Shown: positions 36,031-47,300 of the stretch, piece by piece | How the letters are laid out: the number at the start of each line of letters is the position of its first letter | How positions within the stretch are numbered: position 1 is the first letter of the stretch | Assembly: GCF_964355755.1 (NCBI RefSeq) | Contig: NC_092680.1 | Coordinates: forward strand, 16,035,001 to 16,099,000 | DNA from: Antedon mediterranea | Taxonomy: Eukaryota > Echinodermata > Crinoidea > Comatulida > Antedonidae | Direction: 5' to 3' | Length of the DNA: 64,000 nucleotides | Made by a program: the position numbers and the translations under genes | Notes under the pieces: generated by a model | The model's database searches: none | Seen by the model: the letters and a program-made list of their open reading frames with translations, nothing else | Told to the model about the DNA's origin: nothing

Positions 36031-36701
36031 AGTATATTTACATTACATTTAAAACCAGCTAGGAGGCCTATTACTACTACTAGGGCCGGGCCTACCGGTA
36101 TCGGATCATCTCGGTCGCGTTTCATTTCGGTCGCGCTTCCGGTAAATCGAACTTCCGGTGATTTCTATGGAACACCGCTCAATGCAGTACTGTACACTGT
36201 AAGCTCTAAGATCGAAGTGTAGTTCTATTATTTTTTAGGTGTTTATTTAAAAATGATTTTATATAATAATCATTATATTTAAATAAATATTGTAAAAACA
36301 GTATGTTATTAATATTAGTTTAACGTTTTTTTAAATGTTTTTATAAGCATTATATTTTGATATATTTTGTAAATATTCTATTTGTTTCTGACGGGAAAAA
36401 TAACATACAAACACACTTTACACTTTTGTCAATGATCATTCAATCTTTTTATTTTTAAAACAAAAACATATACACAAATTTACATATATTTAAAAACAAA
36501 ACATAGATACGTTAATGTAATGCAAAACAAACTCGTTTCACACTGTTTTTCAATTCAATCCTTTTATTTTTTAAACAAAAACGCATATACAAATGTTTAC
36601 ATTCATCATTCAAATTGAAACCTTTTTATTTACATCTACAAACGATATTTTATTTATCTAGGTATTTAATATTTTATTTATTAGCAATATTTACATCTAT
36701 C

Positions 36702-38155
36702 TCATCTACAAATCGCAAACATCATTTGATATAACGCGCAATCCAGCGTAAGGAGCGATCTCTCTGATCGTTGGCCTGCGCGATACTCGTCCCAGAGGCG
36801 TAAGAGCGTTCTAGTTGCACGTCGTCGGTAAGCTTGTCGCTGAAGCCGGTCAACATCTTCGCGATGAACTAATTCCATTGTGATGTGAACATTCTGACTC
36901 TCTTCATGCAGCAGCCCGATTAAGAGGTAGAGTTGAAGTTTTGCTGAAATAACAAAAATAACGATATACTATAATTATCATGAGCAATTAACAACATAAT
37001 ACATAATATTATAATTGAAAAGTAATTTTCTTACCACGTCGTCCTTTTCGATTCAGTCTGTTGTGATACGGGTGTCTCGAAAACAGAGACCAGAGACCCA
37101 GGGTCTCTGTTTTCGAGAAAATCTCGAAAACAGAGACCCCCACTAAAACGTCTCAATATTACGTAATATAGGGGTCTCTGTTTTCGAGATTTTCTCGAAA
37201 ACAGAGACCCCCACTAAAACGTCTAAATAATACGTTATATAGGGGGTCTCTATTTTCGAGAAAAACTCGAAAACAGAGACCCCCTATATAACGTATTATT
37301 TAGACGTTTTAGTGGGGGTGGAGTCCCCACTAAAACGTCTCAAGAATGACGTATCAGTAATAAACGGTAACTGATATGCCGATCAAAGAACATGCCGCAA
37401 CGATAAGAAGAGATTTACGAATTCTTGAACGCGTGTAAAAAGACTGTCATTTTGGAATACAAGGTCGACGTCCTAGAAGTAAGATGTATAAATGCATGCT
37501 GTGCCTTTTAGAAGCTAAAAAGCGGGAGATTATTTAAAAAGCTGACACTAGTTTCGTAACATTTATTTACAAGCATAAAAGATAATAACGTACAATGCAA
37601 TAACAAAATGGTATGAGGTCAGACTTTGAGGCAGACTGGAGGATAAAGACAAATATATTGTGTTGGGCGAGCCTTAAAAAAGAAATGAATAAAAAAAAAT
37701 AAAAAAATTGATAAATAAACAAACATAAATTCACGGTTTTTGCGATAAAAGTTGGGTGTTAATAATTTATGACCAAGCTTGGTGGGTATTTGCAACACTC
37801 TTAATAAACAGGGATTATATTAGGGGGTCTATAATGAGACGTTTTAGTGGGGGTCTCTGTTTTCGAGTTTTTCTCGAAAACAGAGACCCCCTATATAACG
37901 TAATATTGCCATTGAGACGTTTTAGTGGGGTCTCTGTTTTCAAGAAAAACTCGAAAACAGAGACCCCCTATATTACGTAATATTGAGACGTTTTAGTGGG
38001 GGTCTCTGTTTTCGAGATTTTCTCGAAAACAGAGACCCTTGGTCTCGGGTTTCTGTTTTCGAGGTCTCTGTTTTCGAGACACCTGTTGTGATACCCCTCA
38101 AGGTCGGTGTTGGTCCTCGTTGTCAACAGACAATATGGTTTCATTCTATTCAACA
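36702..38155 (-). pseudogene. MULE transposase C-terminal exons, interrupted by an insertion
   Basis: The last exon (36943-36702, acceptor TTATTTCAG, stop TGA) reads LQLYLLIGLLHEESQNVH, then RRRATRTLLRLWDEYRAGQR. The preceding exon ends at 37035 with a GTAAG donor, and phases fit. That exon continues up to the target duplication at 37059-37069 and resumes beyond the foldback element at 38084-38140, carrying RTNTDLEGYHNR on one side and the RLNRKGRR context on the other. The RTNxxLEGxHNRLNR signature followed by LHEE...LWDEY is the C-terminal pattern of Mutator-like transposases of animals. The catalytic domain is not visible in the window, so the element is not autonomous now. Confidence 0.78.
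37059..38094. mobile_element. Foldback element with modular hairpin arms, inserted in the MULE exon
   Basis: About 1,014 bp (37070-38083), flanked by direct repeats TGTTGTGATAC at 37059-37069 and 38084-38094. Ends are GGTGTCTCGAAAACAGAGAC and its inverse. Each ~260-bp arm is an array of one hairpin module: GGGTCTCTGTTTTCGAG, a short loop, CTCGAAAACAGAGACCC, alternating with spacers such as CCACTAAAACGTCTC and ATATTACGTAATATAG. The central ~490 bp is unrelated AT-rich sequence with no clear ORF. A 9-11-bp duplication is the Mutator range, so this may be a non-autonomous MULE-mobilised foldback. Confidence 0.88.
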
Positions 38156-38599
38156 GCACGAGACATAATGCGAAACATCAATGCATTATGCTTTTAAAAA
38201 ATGTTACATTACATACATAATCGTAATAATATCTTTCAATCAGTGCAATATAGTGTATACAAAAGCTCAGTAAAGTCTCTCACTGATTTTAACTGGCACC
38301 AAACAAATATTCCCAATTTACTCATTCATAATTATTAACATATTGGAGTCGTCTTCGTAAGCTACTTGTTGTGTCCTTAAAATATAGATAAAAATCGTTA
38401 CAAATGCAAACAGGTTTATAAATTCGAACTGCTACACGTACCGAGTGCTGAAAGAGAGTTAAATCTCAATCCTATAATAGCATCCATTTTCGTATGCTTT
38501 ATTATTATTTATTGACGCGCCATACACCACGATCGATATTGTTGAAAATTGACCTTAATTGACACGCGACCGAAATGAAACGCGACCGAGATGATCGTA

Positions 38600-39655
38600 A
38601 TTCGGCCTACCTAGGCCTAGCCTAGTTAGTAGGCCTCTAGGCCTAGGCTAGGCCCCTTGCCTTAGGCCCCGGCCGGCCGGCTGAAAGGAGTGATCATGGC
38701 AAAAACGTTGCCGTGTTGTTAAATAAGCAATCCTAAAACCTAAATAAAACTTACTGACAATGTGGTATTAGATCCCCTTTATTCGCAGTTTTGATCAGTT
38801 TCCCCGAAGGGATGATGCCTAGCCTAGTCAAGAACCTCTACTAGAGGACTAGGCCTAGGCTATAAGGTTTCTATCTATATCTATTATTAATATAGGCTAT
38901 GAGTTTATTTTATATGGGACGCCGACAACGCCTTTTAGATACAAGAATAGATTTGGCTAAGAGTTGCCTCATGCTAGGCTGAATAATCTTCATGAATAAT
39001 AAACAGCTCATTGCGTAACTATATCAGAGATTTTATTATGGTCAAGTTTCGTACAGTGACACTATTTCACAAAAATGATATCCATAAGGTGTGATAATTA
39101 TTATAAATTTCAATATATGTGCAATATTTGTATACAGTATGATAATAGTTGTTATGCGCTGACTGATAAATAGATCTATAGTTATAGTATATTGTATTAT
39201 ATAACAATGAATTATTGTAAATCAAAATATAATGTATATGCTTACATTAATGAATGAATAAAGATGAAAGAGACCCATCTGGCGACGAGGGTGTATCCCA
39301 TACTTCGGTTTGGTTTTAACTTTGTAATGTACATTAATTGTTATTTAATCATATAATTGATGTGAATCTTGAAGACAATATTAAAGTATGTTCAGAATGT
39401 ATTTATCAATATAACACTAGGCCTATTACATTTCATCACAGTATTTAAATAAACCACAATCATTCAAAATCATTTATCATTATTATAACGAATCTCAATT
39501 TGTAATACTGAATATAAACCCTGTATGTATGTAATCAACATAGTTTCTATAATTTATTAACCTACTGACCTCAGACTGTGTAATATCATTTAAATATCCA
39601 TTGCCTATCATTACGTGCAATAAAGTGGGCTCATCGCCACAAAAGAGAGAAAAAA
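38600..39655. other. No gene seen; dense AGGCCTA cluster at 38605-38670
   Basis: About 65 bp is almost entirely CCTAGGCCTAG-type words. A TGAATGAATAAAG phrase near 39250 may be a LINE tail. Confidence 0.4.
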
Positions 39656-39660
39656 AGACA

Positions 39661-40493
39661 TACATATGGAACGCCGTTTACGCAACATTTCGATGATATG
39701 AATTTTATGACGCGATATGTGAATGAAATGCATCGATATGAATTAAATGGTGCGATATATGAATGAAATGTTTTGAATTGAATGCTTTGAATTGAATATT
39801 TTGAATGAAATGTTTTGAATGAAATGTTTTGAATGAAATGTTTTGAATGAAATGTTTTGAATGAAATGTTTTAAATGAAATGTTTTGAATGAAATGTTTT
39901 GAATGAAATGTTTGAATTGAATTGAAAAGTCAAAGTATTGGTGGCGTATGTCATTCTCGCTCGCGATTATTTTCTCAACCTCTTAGGCCTAAGCCTGGGT
40001 ACCCTCATCTCCTTTCTTCCACGCTGCCTAGCTTTACAGAGAATCCTAACAGACCTGGGTTCGGAAATATGTATTCAAATGTTTCAGGTCTGTTAGGGAG
40101 TCTCTGTAAAGGATTCATATTGATGACAGCGTTGAAAGGAGATGTGAGGGTACCCATGCTTAGGCCTATTAAGAGGTTGAAAAAAAATTGCGAGCGGGAA
40201 TGACATACGCCGCCAATAGCTTGACTTTTCAATTCAATTCAAACATTTCATTCAAAACATTTAATTCAAAACATTTCATTCAAAACATTTCATTCAAAAC
40301 ATTTTATTCAAAACATTCAATTCAAAACATTTCATTCAAAACATTTCATTCAAAACATTCAATTCAAAGCATTCAATTCAAAACATTTCATTCATATATC
40401 ACGCCATTCAATTCATATCGATGCATTTCATTCACATATCGCGTCATAAAATTCATATCATCGAAATGTTGCGTAAACGGCGTTCCATACATA
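39661..40493. mobile_element. 821-bp giant palindrome (foldback element)
   Basis: Runs from TGGAACGCCGTTTACGCAAC at 39667 to its exact inverse ending at 40487, with TACATA direct repeats on both flanks (39661-39666, 40488-40493). The two ~395-bp arms are near-complete inverted copies that meet in a loop of roughly 30 bp near 40070-40095. Each arm contains a 14-bp minisatellite (GAATGAAATGTTTT units) and a conserved ~130-bp inner block. Open frames on both strands reading KSQSIGGVCHSRS or KSQAIGGVCHSRS arise from the symmetry and I do not treat them as genes. Confidence 0.92.
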
Positions 40494-40910
40494 CAGTGCA
40501 GACTTGGAAAACAAATTTGAAAATTGAATTCAAATCCTCTCGATTTGAAAGCGATGAACCAAATTTAAATCAACATCACAGATCAGAGGTCGTGTTTCCG
40601 CAACCAAAACAAAACATATCGGTTGTTTAACCACTCGAAAATTAATTTAAAACAAATTGTGCATGTTCAAACCGTAACACTAAGCGTCTAATCACAACAG
40701 AACAATTTGTTCTTCGGGTTAATGTTAAAAATTATCGCATTTATCTGTTAATTCTCTAAGATTTTTTGAGTCCCTAAGTATGCCTACTGCAATGTTTACA
40801 ATATTTACCACCACCAATATACTATTTTCACCTATAACCATAGTGCTAAAATAGAAACATCATCAGTACGTTATGCTTCTTTTCAAAATGAATTTTGGCT
40901 CCCTCATATT

Positions 40911-41357
40911 CTAAGGTGCCACTGGAATTATTTCAAGAAGTTCTTTCTTTGAAAATTGTCCGTCTTTATTGACATCATATAAGTCTTTCATCATCGCTGC
41001 GTAATCTTCAATTTGACTCATTGTAACGCCCTGAAAGCAGAAGAAATATTCAAATTCACATTTATTCATCAATAATTATAAGTATTTACATTGTTACATT
41101 GATCTTACAGAGACAAGTAAATGTCTGTAGTCGTAAGACTCTTTGGAAAAAAAAATTATCACAAAGAAATACATAAAATGAGATTTTTAAAATAAACACA
41201 ACAGGCAAAGAACATGAATTTTAAACAGCCATGTGATATCTGACATTTAAATAATTAAATAATTCGAAACGATAAGATGAGGAAATCTATATAAATTTTC
41301 TCTTCGGAGATCCTGCTTCGTGGTTAAAATAAATGCCGTTTACGCAACATTTCGATG

Positions 41358-41388
<31 letters not shown>

Positions 41389-44300
41389 ATTCAATTTTCA
41401 GGTACAACAATACATGACAATACAGCGGTGCAGCACCCTGAGGATTGCCATGAGTGCAAAGCACTATTATCGAGATGGCTCTCCATATACTGCACTAGAA
41501 CATATAAGACAAACATATACACAAGATGCTCTACATAAACAAAGACTTATTATTAAGTCTTTGGGAGTGGAGTTGTAAATTGTCATGAGAAAAAAACCCT
41601 GACATATGACAGGACTTGAACCCAGGACCCTTAGATTGGTAGCCAAGCATCATAACCACCAAGCCACAGCTTGGTCTCAGATCTGAATTTTCTAGACACG
41701 TGCACTATGTTCGCCGACCGTTCATTTTATTCCACTGCGACTATCCATCCCATTCACCGTCTAGTTCCATTTACTAATTTGTTTAAACTTTTCAATAGGT
41801 TAGATTAAAAAAGCACCAGTTGAGTTTCTACTTACGTCGTATTGTTTATTCAATAGATCATATAGAAATCCTATAATTTCGTCACCATTTATGGTATCAT
41901 CATTATTCTAAAAACAAAGAAAATTATTACAACCATGTTTATTTTCGTTTCTGTTCTACGCATGGAAAAAATGTCTAGGCCCATATGAACTTCAAAGACC
42001 GAAACATAAAGTAAGAATAAAGAAACACACATAGGCTATTTCGTTTCCTTGTGTAGATAGTTCGTCTTACGTTGTTGTCAATCCAGGGCAGTATAAATAT
42101 GTTGTTAGTCTAGTTTGCCATTTTGTTTAAAATAGATTCACAGTTAATTATAATCTAGCATCTAGTATGTTTTACATTAACTTGTAGATTAACAACTTAA
42201 TGCCTGCACTTACGTAATCATAATGTTTAAACATTGATTCGAATTCAGTCAAGGTAACTCCTGAATTCTGAAAAAAAAATATTTTAGACATTTGTATAAG
42301 CGGTGATATTACATGAAGATCAGAGCGCTTTCTTTATGGATATATTGATTTATTTATAAATCGGTATCTTTATTTCAATAATATCAACAACAACAAAAAA
42401 ATCAAAAACAAAAACAAAAAACAGCATGATAATTATGCCATGGCAACAAATTAGTTGAATTTGGACACTTACTTACATTTGTTAAAATATAGGCAGAGAA
42501 GAAAAATATAAACCAGATAGGCCTATACTATGTTCAATAGACTCAGTCAGAGAAATGTTGTGGCCTAAGCTTTAAACACTCAAGCACACCTTGAGGAGTA
42601 GTCTTAATTGTTTGGTTTGTTTTCCATACTATGTGGCATTTGACCACAAGTTATGAACACCACATAAATGGGAGGTGGTACCATATAATGACCTAGTCTT
42701 TCAGAGGACGGACGGACCCCTCACCCTACCTATATGATCCTCTATTCCTAAACCCTCCTCCCAGCTGGCACCACCAATGTTGTAGTATATTGGTATGACA
42801 GTACATATGTAAATGATCTGATTTATAAGAAACCGTCGTCCTATGCATTAAGCATAGGACTGTGTTGTCCTATATTATAACAATAGGGATATATCTAGAT
42901 AAACCTATTTCACACTACCTGGATTTTTCTAGATTTTTAGTATGTTCATATAGGGACCTTATAAAAATGCACTGTGGTGAAATAAATTCTGTTCAGTGCA
43001 GATAGATTATTACATACCGCAATGAATTATAATTGTTTACTATCATGACATCTTTAAAAGTTTAAAAAACGATGCACTGTCAAAGGACTTTAATATATGA
43101 CCATTTTAAAGAAGAAAGTTAATGTTAAGTTTGTTATTTCGGCCCAAGAAAATGTCATAGTTTGTTTTATTATCGAAATAGTTTTTTTTTTAAATTTAAT
43201 ATGCAATTAATGATGACTTAATCAACTTTTTCATTCATACATAATAATATGATACATACACTTCAAGAAAATGAAATGCAAAATAGAGGTTCCCGAGAAT
43301 TCTGACGATCTATATTAATTTTAAAATTTGGCATATTTTCACCATTTTGTTAACTTACACGTGTAGGCTAGGCAATCTATCATTTTGAGTAAAACAAATT
43401 GCAAACAGATATTTTTCTTTTTTAAATGGTCACATATGATGATCAAAATTTGAGCATCACACTTCTGTCACTCATCCCGATAATATGCAAATTAGCTTAA
43501 ATATGCAAATTACAGTGTTACCATATCTAAAAAATTACCAGTCCGAGAGAGTTGATTTATATTTGCTGTAATACAACATTTTACGAAAAAAATTACCGGA
43601 AGTACAACGTTTGACCCTCGACACCTTTTCTCAATATTGCATATAATGAAATTAAAATGTCTGTAGATACTTTGTTCTGCCCTCATATGGCTTAGATACA
43701 AGTTTCTCTAATAGTCATCATAGGATTGTTAAGTAAATCTCAAAATCATCAAATAGACAAAATGTATGTAGGAATTCATATCTACAACAATTCAACAGCT
43801 TCCATAATAAATTGTAATCATGCGGGTCACTTTTCATTCCGAGGAGCTATGACGGATTGATATATACTACTGTATAGATGCAAGTCATGGTCTTCTTATT
43901 TTTTCATATGATGACGTAATACAATTTAAAATGTTTGTATTGTAACTCATGTAAAAGAGAATTGATTGAGAAAACATATTAAAATCTAGGAGAAAACGGG
44001 AAACGCATTAGCGCTGTGTGCTCTATTTAATTGGATTAACTAGTACAAAAGTGAAAAAAAAATCCTATTTTAAAAATTTGAGTGGCCATATGGTGAGAAC
44101 ATCCATTGGGTACAACTTTTACATCAATTGATACATAAAACTCATCAGCTTGATGGGGTTAACCAGCCATCCTGAGGAGCTATAACTGATTAAAAATAGG
44201 TATATATAAATTTTGTATAAATTTGCATTAAATTACCTATTCTTTAGCACAAGATTATTAAAGTTTAACGTGCACGTGCGTCGTTAATTTGCAATTAAAG

Positions 44301-47300
44301 TTCACCAAAATGAATGAAATCTACTACAAAAGGAATGAAAAACAAAAATAAATTGCAAAAAAAAACCTTTTTTCTACGCTTTTTACGAGCTGCGCATACA
44401 AGTGCGTGCACAATTAATTTTGCGCATTTAAAAATTTAAAATACGCGTAATTTTTTATGTAGCACGCCATTTTTATCATGTCAAAAGTTGCTCCATATTA
44501 TGAAATACACTTTCGTAAAATTTCATTAAAAAATAATGTTTTTTTCAGAATTTATGAGCAACCATAAATATTTCATAAAATCGGGCGTAACTTGCGCTAG
44601 ACGACTCTAACGTCATATAACGAAGTTTCTTGAACATCTACAGCTACAGGTCAATCTTATGACAAAGTTATACAATATTATTTTGACAAGAATTAGAGAC
44701 ACACGACGGACACAATTTTGGAAAGAAAGAAGTATAAGATAGAAAAAAAGATCCTGACAATAACAAGGGGTTATCCGCAACTTATAAAGAAATAAAGACA
44801 CAGAACGATTACAAGCCGAGTGTGAATGATTTTGTATTATAATCTATCTACGACTGATCATGAAAATTCTTTTTATATTTGTTTTTCCAGCTTAATAAAC
44901 AAAAATGTGTTTTCGATTCTAAAACCTGTCGGAGATTTCAAGATGAATACATAATTTACCTCAAACTCTTTAAAAAAATTTTGTTCAACTTCCAACAGCC
45001 TATAAAATAAAACGTTATTTTTAGTATTATAATTATAAGTATCTACATTCAGATTCAAAAAGTATATCAAGTTGGCATTTTGTTATATTTTAAAGTAAAG
45101 GTTTATTTATACTATGTGTTTTCAGAAGAATTTCTCAATGTTACGTTACGTCTTCTTAAAAACGCATTACATAACATCATGTACTGCAAAATTACTTTAA
45201 AATCAACATACAAAAATGTGTATTATTATTGATGCGCTATCCCACTGAAAAAAAACTTATAATATAAGTTATACTGGTTTACACTAAACGAACTATCATA
45301 TTAATATACCAATAGAAGCCAGAAGAAAATATTTTCAATATCTCTATATAAGTGTCATTCTTTATGAGATGCAATTGATGTATTTATACTTTTATGTTTT
45401 AATTTTATGATTTAAATATACTCAACGTGTTTTCCTTACACTGACAATTCCTGAATGCTGATTTTGCCGTCGGAGTTGCTGTCAAACTTCGTAAGCTGAA
45501 AGTATATGAAAGAGAAAAAATATCTCACCTATTACGTTTATTTAAACGTATTTATAGAGGGTAAACCATCCAGCTGAATCAGCTATATCCATGGGCTCTC
45601 TTTAAAATGACAAAATAGAAAACGGCATGAGCGAACTGGAAAACTCATGTGTAGGCCTATGTACCGAAGGGCAAGATTGTTCATAGCCTTGAAAGCTAAA
45701 CAGCCAATCTGGCATTGTACCCTCTGCGAGGGTGTATGCAAAGATTTAGAAGAATACGGTGCTGGTGCGAAGTGGATTTGAGAACTATGAGCATTGCAAG
45801 ACTTTTAAAGTTGTTTAATCTTGTTGATGGTGCTCCTATAAAAGAGTACCTCATAGTTAATTTTAATTCGTAAAAGGCTGTAATACATGTTGTCTTAATT
45901 TTAGTTACTGGTTTTCATTTTACTGCTTCTGTATTTTAATTTTTGTTTGAGTAAAAGATACCACTGAGTGGTTTAAAATATCTTCTCTGTCTGTCAAAGA
46001 TTTGAGATCCCACTTCGTAAATTATAAATATACTGGAAGTATTAAATTGATCTTTTGTTGCGCGTGCGTAGGCCTCCATTTGAGAACTACAGTACTGACG
46101 TTTCTACATACACGCCGAGGCCGAGGGTGTTAACGAGTCTGTGCCAATATATTGATTAGGGTATATCTGCATAAAAACGTTTAATCAGGCGAACCTTCTA
46201 GAATTATACAAACATTTAAAGTTTAATTTAGCCGCTCATGCATCATAAGAATTTATCAAGAATTAACTTTTGTAATATGATACTAAATTTTTTTCTGTAG
46301 GCCTACAGAAAAGAATTTTTTTATAATAACCTTGTATTTCCACAATTTTTTTTAATATAGTTTACTTTTAAATTTCTCTATACCAATTGTTATTATCTAA
46401 TTGTTATAGGCCTATTACAAATATTTTTCTTATATGAGATTTGAAATGAAATACTCCGGAAAAAATATGTGTTAACTTACAATACTGCTTTTAAAATCAG
46501 CTATATTAATCGAATCATCTTTTGGCATTATATCAGCAAGGAAATCCTAGAAGACAACGTTTTAATGATTACACTCTAACATACGCTATATTGAAATAGT
46601 ACATTTGAAATACTTCATTTTTATAAATTGCTCAATTTTACAGTTTGGGCAAACCAACTGATAGTAGTTTCTCTAAATAAATTCGAAATTAACTAAAAGA
46701 AAAATAATATTTTGATAATAATTATCAAAATTGTATTTGATTAAACGGTATAATACAGTAGATAATGGGGGAAGGACACTTGTTTTGCTAATCCATCACG
46801 TGATAATTAAGCACTGTAAGGATTAGCTAATGTTAACATACACTACAAACTATACACTACTAACGTCAAGTTCGGCCTTTTCAATGTAGTTGTTTTTGTC
46901 TTTGTCATACTTTTTCCAAATCTAAAATATTGAAAAAAAGAATGGCGGCCACTGTTAGAATTTGTCTAGACGTAATTTTGACATAAGATAGTACCATCCT
47001 ATAACATTCCATGTCTCATTATCTTCATTTGACCTCAAATGAAACAATCATTTATATGTGTTAGTTTTACAGTCAGTTTTTAAATGTTTTTAAATCTAAT
47101 ATTTTACATTTCATACCATTTTTAATTTATTTTTTTTATTATAATTGTGAGTATCCTAAATTTAAGAAAATAATGAAAAAAAGAAAGTATTATGTGAGAA
47201 ACATGTATTTGTAATAATTATGAACGAATAAAAGTGGTAGGTTACACCACAAAAAAAAGAGAAAAAATCAATAACCTATTAATTAAAATAAAATCAAATT

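Larger units (their letters stand above)
36104..38596. mobile_element. Mutator-like DNA transposon remnant with terminal inverted repeats
   Basis: The left end GATCATCTCGGTCGCGTTTC, then ATTTCGGTCGCG (36104-36135), is matched in inverted orientation at 38565-38596, about 2.46 kb apart. Each end contains CGGTCGCG twice. Between them, on the minus strand, lie the last exons of a MULE-type transposase, now broken by a second element at 37070-38083. A clean target duplication at the outer ends was not identified; flanking TA/TTA is possible. Confidence 0.75.

Noticed and set aside
37070-37330. Regular repeat-spacer pattern suggesting a CRISPR array
   Set aside because: The repeats alternate orientation as hairpins, the spacers are the same sequence each time, and the host is a metazoan.
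39922-40232. Overlapping frames on both strands of the giant palindrome
   Set aside because: Both encode near-identical starts only because the arms are inverted copies; no family recognised.
41600-41690. tRNA gene (A and B boxes present)
   Set aside because: No cloverleaf with acceptor pairing; joined to a body and poly-A, so a SINE.
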